A stretch of DNA of 64,000 nt. Source: Bursaphelenchus xylophilus. Lineage: Eukaryota; Nematoda; Chromadorea; Rhabditida; Aphelenchoididae. The notes beneath the pieces are model-generated. The model was not told where the DNA came from. It ran no database searches and worked only from the letters and a program-made list of their open reading frames with translations. The stretch spans positions 7,688,001 through 7,752,000 of the forward strand of contig CAJFCV020000003.1 in NCBI GenBank assembly GCA_904066235.2. The letters run 5' to 3'. Both the position numbers and the translations under genes were made by a program. Below are positions 34,712 to 44,982 of this stretch, piece by piece; positions within the stretch are counted from its first letter, which is position 1; every line of letters begins with the position of its first letter.

Positions 34712-37165
34712 TTAGATATGGGATTGATTGATGACTTTGGCTCTGATTAGAATGTCTCTCATGTCTCGCAGACTTTGGAAAACACTTTCGGCGAACGCCT
34801 CTAGATTTGATTTCTTGGATGTGGTAAAAGCTGAGAATCCAATATCAATACTTGTTTCCCCCGGGTTGTAAAGAGCTCCATATCCATCATCAACTAATGG
34901 AGCGTAAATCATCCGAGGTCTTGTGGACATGGGGACCTGACTTGTTGAGAGGTCAAAGGCTGTTAATTTAGTCATCGCATTGCAAGAAAAGAGCGGAGGC
35001 AATTCGGTGTTGGTTTGGTTGGCAGCGATCCGGAGTCCAAACAAATGACGGTCCATTCCTTTGCCTGCAAATAAAGAAATCTGTTAGCTAAAGCCTTTAA
35101 GACTATATTTTTTGCATTTTTTTTATTGAGGAATCATAACTCACCATTAGCGCATGTGTCCGAATAAGCTTTATGCGCTTTGCACGCATCATTCAGCAGA
35201 TTGGCCAATTCTTTATCGCTAATTTGCTTTTGATTGTTAATAAATGTCTCCACAAATAATTTTGACTCCTCATTTGGCAATCGGATAGTCTCTGTTCGTC
35301 CATTTTTGAACATCCGAAGCGACGCGCTTTCATAAGCATTCCCATGCCGTTTATGGAGCCGATAGAAGCCAAGTTGTAATGCAATTTGAATAAAAGAATC
35401 GGGCGAAATCTTGGCTTCTTTAGGTACACGTTTCCCGAATTCCTCAAAGTTGTAATATTTACAGTCCACTTTTGCGACCAATCTAAAAACTTGTGTTTTT
35501 TAGTCAGTGTTGTCATTCAGCTTACTGTTCAAGACCTTCTGCTGTCTTTTCAATCGCTTTTTCATCTTCCTCGGTCAGTTTGAAGACCAATTCTTGTGTC
35601 GGAGTGGCCACAACATCATTCTCATAGGTCTCCACAAATCCCTGTTCTCTCTCTTTGATTACGGTTTTGTAAACTGTCTCGATTACTGTGGCTAATGGAG
35701 CTCCATCAGCCGGAGTGTGCTCGTATAAAACTCCATAAAAGCCGTCAGTATCAAAGAACATGTTGAACTTGTCTTGCCAACGATTGATTGAGTTGTGTTT
35801 GGATCCATGACCATGCACTCCATTTAATAGATGGGCATCTTCATGACGCTGGCCGGGCTTTGGTTTGATTGGCTCGTCGAGGCCGACCACAAAGAGAGCG
35901 TTTTCGTAGAGCTTCAAGGAGTTGGGGTATCGGGCTAAACGAACGGAAACGTATTTTTTATTTTCAATACCATTGTCAACAGTTTTATGTTGCGGAGAGA
36001 GTATTATTAAAATAAATTGAGATACTATCACACCCATAAATGCCTTTCCATTTCCCTCTTCTCCCTCCCCGAAAACAAAAAGACCCTTTCCCGCGAGAAG
36101 TGGCCCGTGCAGCGATGTCCGAGTGGTTAAGGAGATGGACTTGAAATCCATTGGGCTTTGCCCGCGCAGGTTCGAACCCTGCTCGCTGCGACTTTCTTTT
36201 TTCATCCCAAAATTCATATTTTTTACCAACCTCTAAGACGTTGATAAACTGTGGCCCATGTGTCCCTGTCAGCAGATGAAACAAGATTTATAGGCTTCTT
36301 ATTGAAGCTATGGCTTTGTTTGACGATTGCTTTTAGTTCCTTGAGGAGTTGAGGTTCCGACAAAATTTTACCATGGATGTCCCAAACAGGCATAATGAAC
36401 GTCTGAAGTTGTCATTTTAGTTGCGTAATTCAACGACACAAAATTCTGCAAGAAATTTTCTTACATGGCCCCTTCTAACCACCACAATATGCCCTTCCAA
36501 GTCTTCAAATTTTTCTATAGTATACAGTTCATCACACTCTGGCTTAGGGATTCTTGTGGCGGCAAAGAATCTGTGATGATGGTCCATATCAAGAGGGCGT
36601 CCTGCGTACTTTTCTGCAGGCAATTCTCTTCTAAAATGCGATTTTCATATGAACCCTTTAGAAGACCAAGTTACAAAGAAAGATATTATTTTCTGACTTA
36701 CTTTTTAGCCGCAATAACAAATCTTGTAAGGACTTTAATTACTTTTGCAGTGTATTCCAATCTGGCATCTTCTCCACGTCCTTCAATGCGTCCAGCGGAA
36801 ATTCCGACGCTTGAATAGATAGGTAACGGCTTCCGATATCTAAGATATCCATATTCATTCCACCAGGGAGTTAGCTAAAACTTTTAAGTGAGCCTTTAAG
36901 GGACCAAACGTATTTTTAAATTCAAAATTCTCACCCAATTTTCTTCATTGTTAGCCCTTTCAAGAAGATAATTTTGTAACTTCTTGGCTTTGGGACTGTC
37001 CAAAAACTCTTTCACTAGCCTTACAGCTTCATTATGATCTTTTTTGTCAGCCAGAACCCTCGAAAAATACAAAAATTTGGCGAAAGTTTCCTTTAACTCT
37101 GGAACAGGCAACTTTAACAGATCCTGTTTGCCAATATTTGACGATGACTGTTGAGATCGTGACAT
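34712..37165 (-). CDS. Carnitine O-acetyltransferase
   Basis: Exons in transcript order 37165-36935, 36874-36702, 36630-36465, 36402-36231, 35934-35526, 35482-35145, 35064-34712 give 613 aa, close to the length of animal CRAT. The choline/carnitine acyltransferase fold is shown by LPVPELKETFAKFL near the start, GISAGRIEGRGED, FFAATRIPKP, NRWQDKFNMFFDTDG, the catalytic His in YEHTPADGAP, QLGFYRLH, YESASLRMF, RTETIR and the substrate motif LSTSQVPM with DGYGALYNP. The enzyme moves acetyl groups between CoA and carnitine in mitochondria or peroxisomes. No clear targeting peptide precedes the ATG. A tttccag lies directly before the ATG, so an upstream exon or trans-splice leader is possible. The 296-bp intron 35935-36230 carries a tRNA gene on the other strand. 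Confidence 0.96.
36109..36190 (+). tRNA. tRNA-Ser (UGA)
   Basis: 82 bp with acceptor stem GCAGCGA/TCGCTGC and discriminator G. The anticodon loop is CTTGAAA (anticodon TGA), flanked by ATGGA/TCCAT. A long variable arm is seen (GGGC TTT GCCC), as expected for a type II serine tRNA, and the T loop is GGTTCGAACC. It lies antisense within an intron of the carnitine acetyltransferase gene. No intron is present in the tRNA. Confidence 0.97.
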
Positions 37166-38121
37166 CTGGAAAAGTAAAAATTGAAAAACTCTAATCGCAA
37201 TCTCTTAAATCAAGCGTCTGTAAGAATAGACCGCGTTAGACTTAATTGTCTTGCCTTCTTTTGAATCGAAATTACCGAGACAAAACAACAAACTTTGTAC
37301 CCACACCCATGTTAATCTTTCATTGCTTGCTCCTTGATACGCGAACCATATGTTCAAGGGAATCCTTATCGGAACGAAACGTGAGGTCAGAAAAATTATT
37401 ATTACAAAAGCCCCGTTCGAGGTGTTCGGGATGAACTTTGTATTTAAGAGAAGATGACTCTGTGATAATTGAAAAGTAATAAAAGGCAAATGGGCATTCT
37501 GCATGAACCTAAGCTGTTCAGAGAAAGGAAGCTTACATATGTAAAGTTCTGTAAGATATAATAAAACAGACTTAGCTGCTTTCCAAGGACTCATGAGAAA
37601 TTAAAATGTCACCAAGAATTTACCGTTTCGTAGGGTGAAAAGATAACTTCTTCCTTGATACCCGAAGTGTGATGATCTTACATAGCGGTAATTTTTTACA
37701 AAGAACCTAAACTCAACATTGATAAACTCCCACACAAATTTAACCCTTTTCGATCTCTCCAAGGGAAGAGATAAATCCCATAAACGACGCGGTTCGAGCG
37801 CACACACTTGTTTTGTGTTTTGTCGTGTTAAGGTGGGGAGCTACACTTTCTCTAGTAGTCGGCGGAAAGGAGAATACTCATCGATGAGACTAGTTAGAGC
37901 ACAGAATTTGTTTATTCAACCACAGTTTGTACGAAACATGACAAGTCGAAGCTTTTTTTTATTAATTTATTGAATCTATACTCTTCTGTAAAGAAGTATT
38001 AGTAAATAATGATTTCACAGCAATCAAACTAAAGGTCGTTAAAAGTAGTCATAATTAATATTGATATTTCCCGATGTGAATCTCTGTAACATCTATTTTT
38101 GAGGGCAACTGTAACATCTAG
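37166..38121. other. Intergenic, no supported gene
   Basis: A 129-codon open frame at 37205-37594 (minus) has no recognisable domain and no splice partner. It could be chance, or an upstream 5' region of the acyltransferase gene. Confidence 0.45.
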
Positions 38122-39267
38122 TTATTTCTTCTGTTCATTCTTCTCCGCCTCTTTTTGACCCAATTCGACTGCTCCACTTTTAATGGTATTGTTATCTTCC
38201 AGTAGTGTTAGTGTACTCTGTGGCTCTGGATTTGAGTAGTAAGGAGTTGGCTGGGCGACTTGAGGGAAGTATCCTTCGATTGGACCATTGGGAGCTTGAG
38301 GCCAATACTGGCCGGCTAAATGTAGCTGGGCATACTCAGCAGCTTGGGGAACTCGGTCATATACATTTTGATACACTACAGGCATCATATGGGGCTGAGT
38401 GGTAGCAAGTTTAGGGATCCGAGACCAAGCTGTATCGGCTTCTAGAAAAGTAAAAAATCATATCAAAATTTTATGATTTTTTTTTTATTTTTCTGCGTCA
38501 ACATACCGGGTTTATCGATATTGATCTGATACAAATTCCCAGAAAAATCTTGCTGCCTTGTTGTCACCACCACCTCAGGAGCATGAGAATTCATACTGTT
38601 CATGGTGATATTTTGACAAGCTTGAACAAGTCCGTGGAAATCAAATCGGTACGCATATCTCTTCCCATGCACCTTCTTCATTATGTTTTTGTCGTAGTAA
38701 TACCTCAAGGCTCGACTCAGCTTGTCATAATTCATGTTGGGTTTACTGTAACAGTCCTTTCTATCAAAATATTTAACAGATTATCTTTACCTTTTCCGTT
38801 CTCCCCATTTCCTTGCAACCTCATCTGGATCAATCAATTTGAACTCGCCCTGGGGGCCTTCCCATGCAATGCAGTGACCGTTGAGCTCGCCAGCCGCGAG
38901 CAATTCAAGGAGGAATTGCCAGAGCTGGACTTGGCCGCTTCCCAATGCTAAAGAAAAAATATTTTAACGTAAAATTTTAGCATCTTAAATCTCGAATATA
39001 AACTTTGGTTTGATGCCTTACCTTGAGGTGGGAGTCTGGCCAGAAATGCAGTATACTGTAGATTCTCCGCTGCCAAAAGTTGATCAGGCCTTGCTGCACA
39101 AAACGCCCGTGGTTGCTCCAACGGTTGCGTCAACAATGGATTTACCGTAATATCATATTGTGAATGTCCACTTGGCTGAACATAGCTGGTCGAGAAGCTA
39201 TCATTAAGAGCTGACAGCGTGGAGAAACCCTCAGGCCATGCAGAAGGCGCCGAACTTGTCGGGACAT
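38122..39267 (-). CDS. ETS-domain transcription factor, FLI/ERG/FEV group (5' end missing)
   Basis: Exons in transcript order 39267-39022, 38947-38791, 38745-38507, 38441-38122 join in frame. The first listed exon begins in phase 1, so at least one upstream exon was not found. The N-terminal part is Ser/Pro/Gln-rich. The ETS domain is complete: [55 protein letters not shown] and [14 protein letters not shown]. The YRFDFxGLxQACQ ending is closest to FEV/Pet-1 and AST-1 types. In C. elegans, ets-5 and ast-1 specify sensory, serotonergic or dopaminergic neurons; which one this is remains open. The C-terminal tail is Pro/Tyr-rich and ends with a Lys/Glu-rich stretch. It acts in the nucleus on GGAA sites. 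Confidence 0.94.
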
Positions 39268-39383
39268 CTGTAAAAAGAGGATGCTAGCAAATTTTACAAC
39301 TAAAATGCGCCCTGAGGCGTTTCTGTAAGACCCTGGGATTTCCAGATTTGATGTAAATAAAGCCCAGATCCTAAAACATTATT

Positions 39384-39505
39384 CGGGAAAAGGAAACGGA
39401 AGCGACAAGAATTTTGGTCCGCCGATTTCCGCCGACCGGAACAGGAAAACGCTTATCAGCGGAATTCGATTGGAGCCCTCCGGCGGTGGGCAAGGGTGGA
39501 AGCAG
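39384..39505. promoter_or_regulatory. Cluster of GGAA (ETS-type) sites upstream of the ETS gene
   Basis: About seven GGAA cores fall within some 120 bp just upstream of the first recognised ETS exon, including ACGGAAGCG and GACCGGAACAGGAAAACG. This is compatible with autoregulation. The sites may also lie in an intron, because the first exon is unknown. Confidence 0.35.
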
Positions 39506-41092
39506 TTTTATTTTCGCTACTTGGCGGACGGTTGGCCAAGTTCTACTGGGCTTAGGGGTTACGGTAAATATGATACGAATCTGGGTTTTTCGATTTCAGA
39601 AGGGCTGGGGAATTACTTCAGGATACAGCTGTAATCGTTTAAAAAATAGTAATAAGGTTTCTTAACTGACTTGCTATACCTTTTACAGCACCTACAGTAT
39701 CCCTTAACATAGTTCTAGGCGATTATGCTAATACTTTCTTCGAGAAATCGCAAATTTCCGTCGACATATTCAATCAAAACTTACGTTGCGAAAAATTAGA
39801 GCTGGAAATAGGCATAGTAATCAATAAATATTATCAGATGAGTATCTGTGTCCTCCTTTCTCTTCCTACCGCAATCTTCAACGTAGGCCGCTAAATGGCA
39901 ACTCCTGCGTAGCCGTCGACTTGTTAATATTTAGCCTTTACAAAACAAGTATATCAAATATTTTTTTCATAATCTTAAGGCGGAAAACTTTTTTTAATGC
40001 CCTCAGGTAAGAGACGGTGAATGTAAATGGCATGCGGCCACAGCGGGGACCTGGAGGGCCGGCGATTAGTCCAAACGGCGCTCGGCTCGGACGCCATTCA
40101 TCCGTGCCGCCAGCCAAAATACAAGCAAATGAGGAGTGAGTGGGGGATAAATTCAATCTTCTAATCCTTTGTTATCAGTACGATCTGTTTGACATGGTAG
40201 ACGGAAGCGGTAATTGAAGTCACAAGGAGAGTTGCCAAGAAAATCAAGAGTTCTTCACGCTTTGGCAAAGGCAGTAAAGATATAATAGTTCCAAATCGGA
40301 GTGTACTTTTTCGGCCATGTGATTTTGATGAAACTTAGAGTGATCCAAACCCAAAGAAAAACTATTTAACTCCACATTTTGAAATAAATTTGTGAAAGCT
40401 TGGCCTTCAAAGAACATTTCTCTAGAAGTCTCTCGTCGCCTTCAGTAATCTCCTTCCCTCTCTTTGACAGCCCTTATCCAACTCCAATCAACTCTTCCAT
40501 TTATTCCTACTTTTCAACAAAATTTCTGCTAATAATCTCCATCTCTTTTCATTTTTACCGTACTCGCCTCCCCGTCTCGAATTAGTCCCCCCGCGGCGCT
40601 CATTTGTCAGTTTCCGGCCCGGCACTGTGCATTAGATGTTACCATAACAACCGACCTGGAATGTCAAGCCAGGCGTTAAATTTCTTGTAAAAACAAGACT
40701 TAAGAAATGGATTAAATCGAGAGAAAATCGGGTGGAGAAGGGACGTCAGAAAGGGACAAAGAAGTGACTGGGTCTTCGGTGGAATAAACGGGGATTAAGT
40801 GGTAATACAGGGCTGTACTGTAGACCCAAATCTTTGTGAGATGTGAGAACACCGCCTTCTATTAATTCAATCCGAATCTCCGTTCATGTCAAATTTTATT
40901 TTTTCATTTTTGAAAATTTTTTGAAATGGGCGAAAACTTCAGAGTGTGGAACAACTGACTGAATACAAGATAGAATTCGAGAATAACTGTAAAAGCAGAA
41001 AGACATAAAATTAAAACATCAAGTAAGATTACACCGCATAAGAACATTTTCAACAAAATACAAAGACAGTAAGCCATAAAAGGTTGGACACA
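39506..41092. other. Intergenic, no supported gene
   Basis: Contains a GC-richer block near 40020-40125 and another near 40580-40630 but no exon chain. Part of it is probably ETS promoter DNA. Confidence 0.4.
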
Positions 41093-41616
41093 TTAATTGT
41101 CATCCTTTTTGTATATGATCTCCTCAATTTCCGCTTTCTCTCGTTCCAGTAGATCAATTAGAAGATAATGCCTCTCAGTCATCCATTGCGGATTCGCCAT
41201 TTGCCAGCATTTCATCTCAGTCAGCCAATTGTCGGCCAGGTTCCGGCGATAAAAGAGATCGTTTTCTAGAGAGGCGTTTTTGATGAAGTCGGTTATCTGA
41301 AAGAAGAAATTTACAAGTCAGTTAAATTTCTACATTTATTATAGATCATCATTTGCTGACGAAAAAAGATAAAAATGAGGATCAGTAGTTGGATGAAAAA
41401 AAAACGTCCCCTTGGCCACATCCTACTAATTTTGTGCGGAAAGATATAATTTTTAAAAGAAATGCTAGAAGAAAGTCTACCGTCTAATTTTAAATGCCGC
41501 CACACTTCAAAAACGTCTCTTCTCATAAGCCGACTTACATTGCGAAAAGTGTGTCGATCGTCCAAATCCAATTTGTTCTTTTCCGAAAACGAATCCTTTG
41601 ATTGGGTACAGCCCAT
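41093..41616 (-). CDS. Small protein with N-myristoylation motif
   Basis: Two exons in transcript order, 41616-41539 and 41296-41093, phase 0, give 93 aa. The start MGCTQSKDSF fits the N-myristoylation consensus (Gly2, Ser6) and has Cys3 as a possible palmitoylation site, as in Src-family kinases and other inner-leaflet proteins. The rest is short, charged and probably helical (LADNWLTEMKCWQMANPQW, then ERHYLLIDLLEREKAEIEEI). There is no known domain. It was probably annotated poorly elsewhere because the first exon has only 26 codons. Membrane attachment is inferred; its role is unknown. Confidence 0.75.
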
Positions 41617-43389
41617 AACCTAAATTACAATTGTAAGTGATAGAAAAAGAACACAAAATCTTCATAAAATCACGGTAAAATATCAGATTCAATCACGACA
41701 AAGCACAAATACATACTTTGACATTCGAAACAATACTCATTTCCCAAAAATCGAACCGCTTCTTTTTTTCTTGACCGTGTTTGACCCTTCGTAGATTTCG
41801 TAAAAACAACGTACTCAGGGTCTAAAGAAAGAAAATTAAATGGTGATTCAACGGTTTGTAGCCCCCAAAACTGATTATGCAAATCTCGAAACGCCTCATA
41901 AAAAAGGTCAATCGAAAGGCATGGAGAGACGAAAAGTAGAGATCGAGGCTTGACGGCATAATATGTAATTAAAGCATTTGTCTGGGAAACCAAAAAATAA
42001 AATTGCGATGGATATAAATTTGGATGGGCAGGGTGAAATTTTGTCCCAGATTTGTTCGTTTATAATCCCGACAGCAAAAACAAATCATCTTTTTTGTTTA
42101 TCACAAAGAAAATTTTGATGGGCCAGGTACATAAAGAAGGCAAATGCAGTAAGCACTAATTATTTAAAATTAGGAATTAACCATGGCAAGTCCGAGAAAT
42201 TAATATCGTAATGTCTCAAAATGATCTATTTTTTGCATTTTTAAACCCAAAACACTGATCCTTCCCCGCCAAAAATACGAATCCATTTATTCAAAACACC
42301 CCTTCCTCCCCATCTTTACATACTGCCTGAAATTTGCATTTTGCCAACAAAAATCAGCTCACAAAGAGAAAAGGGAAACAGCGAGAGGTGAGTTTGGACA
42401 AAGAAGGGCCAAATAAAAAGGGCCAAGCCGGCTGAATCTGCGCGGAATCATGATTTATGACTCATAATGGCAAAGAAGAATGCACAACAGATATGGAAAT
42501 AGTAGATCGAGATGCACGTCGAGAGGACTGTCTTTTCAACGTCCAAAGTTTAACGCTCAACACCTTAAAAATGATGAATTCACGTCAAAAAAAGGACAAC
42601 ATTTTTATTTCACTCTCTTTTGTCACTGTTTAAAGACGTCGTCTCACGCAGAGAGCCGTAAACTGCATTAAGAATCTAAAATTTAGGAGTTCTAGGTCCA
42701 AAAAGTTCATCAACCACTGTTTTGAACCATCTGGAACCTACTACAATATTCATTTATAATTTTAAAAAAAGAAGCCGAAATGTTGACGCCAAAATAAACA
42801 GTGATGTGTAACTTTCAGTTCAGAGTTTAAACCGTGGAGCTTAGATGTCATTTGATATCCGTATATTGGAGAGCACGAGATGTAATAGGAAGTGAAGGGG
42901 AATGTAATGAACACTGCTAAAGCAACACGTTGCAAGGAGAAAACAGAGCAGATTTATTTGCTCATGTAATGTCAAAAGGTTATTCCATTCATTCATCCGT
43001 TACTGCCATCGTTTGCTTATTGTCATCTTACCTTGAGATGAGTCCCGCCACGAAAACAAATATTCGAAATAGAACGCCAATCTTTTTTTATTATTTTCCG
43101 GAAAAATCAAGAGAGAATTTTCTGGTTTCCATAAAAGCAACGTTCATGATAACAAACAAGGCCGTTCTTTTCTGACTCACGTATTGTTTCGAAATATTAC
43201 ATTTGGTAGCAGGTGTAAATCCAATGGGTTTTCAAGCTAATTCCTCGCTTTTTTGGTTGCGAAATACACCTCTTTTCTTTTTACTTGCTGTGACGAATAT
43301 TCGCGCATGACATTGCTTACGATTTGGTACAGATTTCAAAATTTTTTTATTTTAGATAGTTATATATCTGAATTTGAATATTTTCGGAT
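41617..43389. other. Intergenic between two divergently transcribed genes
   Basis: No supported gene. It is the shared upstream region of the small myristoylated-type protein (minus) and WBP2 (plus). Confidence 0.45.
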
Positions 43390-44441
43390 ATGTCCGCAAA
43401 TACGGCGCATACGGCCGATGGAGCTGGAATACTGTTGTATTCTGGAGAAATGTAAGTCATTATCTAGTTTACTGATGTTTTAAATTTAGGATCATATTAT
43501 ATGCCAAGCATGTTGAGATGACCTTCACTTCGATTACTGAGAGTTTTTTCAAAGGGAAGAAGTACGGAAACCTCTACTTGACCTCTCATAGAGTAAGTTG
43601 CTGCTCTTATTTTAAGTTACTTTACCCAAATCAGTAGTAATGCCTTATTTTTTTATTAAATTTGATTTGAATGCCTCTAACTGAATTATATTTTAGATAA
43701 TCTTCCTAAATGATGACAACAACGCTCTCAAATCCCTCTCTATGCCTTTCAGCTGCATGACGGATATAAATTTGGAACAGCCTTTGTTTGGCGCCAATTA
43801 TATCAGCGGGAAATTAACGGGACAGCCAGGAGGAAACTTTGAAGGACAAATTGGATGGAGATTAACTTTCCCCAAGGGTGGCTGTATCGACTTTGGAAAG
43901 GCGTTGAGGCAAGCAGTCATCATGGGTAAGATCATTTTTATTGTTTAATATAATTTGTAGTGCAAAATCAAGGAGTCCGACCTCCGAATGCCCCACCTCC
44001 GTATGTTCCACCAGCTGGAAGTTACTTTGCCCCTCCACCGGCATATTACTCTGCCAATCCAACTCATCTTGGACAATTCCAGGCTCCAACAAATGTTTTC
44101 CCGGATAGACCAGAAGGTAAGAGATCCTAGATTTGTCCAGATTTACTCTCCTGTGGTACTACTTTCCGTTTTTAACAGAACTTTATGTCGCGAGTGTGCA
44201 TAAATTGGGCAACATTTATTTTCAATTTTTAGAAGGAACTGTCTATGTGTTCGAACAGCCTCCTCCATATGCAGGAATACCATTAGCTAACCAAAACCAA
44301 CTCTATCCTGACCTCCGCCAGCGAAATGTCCACAATCCAGAGGTCCCACCTCCATATCCAAGTGAATCAACCACGAATCCAACGGCTCCTCCAAATTATG
44401 ACGACGCCACGAAACTACCCGAGAAACCCAAGGTCGCCTGA
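43390..44441 (+). CDS. WBP2: WW domain-binding protein 2 (GRAM domain plus PPxY tail)
   Basis: Exons 43390-43451, 43490-43592, 43697-43925, 43961-44116, 44233-44441 give 252 aa. The N-terminal GRAM/PH-like domain shows LYAKHVEMTFTS, the block GNLYLTSHRIIFLNDD, FSCMTDINLEQPLFGANYI and GWRLTFPKGGCIDFGKAL, matching animal WBP2. The C-terminal half is Pro-rich with four PPxY motifs (PPPYVPP, PPPYAG, PPPYPS, PPNYDD), which bind WW domains of YAP- and NEDD4-type proteins. It acts as a transcriptional coactivator or adaptor in animals. The start at 43390 (MSANTAHTADGAG) is preferred over the internal ATG at 43418, which is out of frame with the GRAM domain. Confidence 0.93.
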
Positions 44442-44982
44442 TTCACTCAACGGTCACGGCCATTCCCTTTCTGGTCAACTTATATCATGATATATATATT
44501 CATTCATGTGCAATGTCACTTGTAACATTTTTTTGTACTCTTATTTATTCGATTAGCGATAAAGGTTAGTTGGGTCAACTGTGGTTTTGATTTTTGATTT
44601 CAGCTTCTGAATGAAACTACAGCACAGCTTCAATAAGCCGGTAGGAATGGTGTTACAAAACAGCTCCGCTAACAATCGACCTCAAACTTTTGAAAGAAAA
44701 ACGGTCAAAGCTTTTTAGAAGACCTAATTCACAGTTTTTTTCTTATTGTTACATGTTCTATTTATTTGCGAGAGTTTAAATAAATAAATACATAAGTGGG
44801 CAAGAAGATATCACAGGTTCAAATTAATAAGATATAATGCCATATAAGTTATCTGAGAACATGAAAAATAATACTGAAAAATTCTTTGAGGATAATGGAA
44901 ATGACCAGTTGATGGGAATGATATGAATGAGATGTGATACTGGTAATGGATCAAAATACTGGCAAATTTTGGAAAATATAGA
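44442..44982. other. Convergent 3' region of WBP2 and TBCK
   Basis: Contains AATAAA repeats near 44778-44790 on plus that may end WBP2. No gene is seen. Confidence 0.5.

Noticed and set aside
35985..36284. Minus-strand frame running through 36109-36190
   Set aside because: The frame crosses the tRNA-Ser gene and the intron around it. It is not part of the acyltransferase mRNA.
37205..37594. 129-codon minus-strand frame upstream of the acyltransferase
   Set aside because: No domain and no donor joining it to the 37165 exon.
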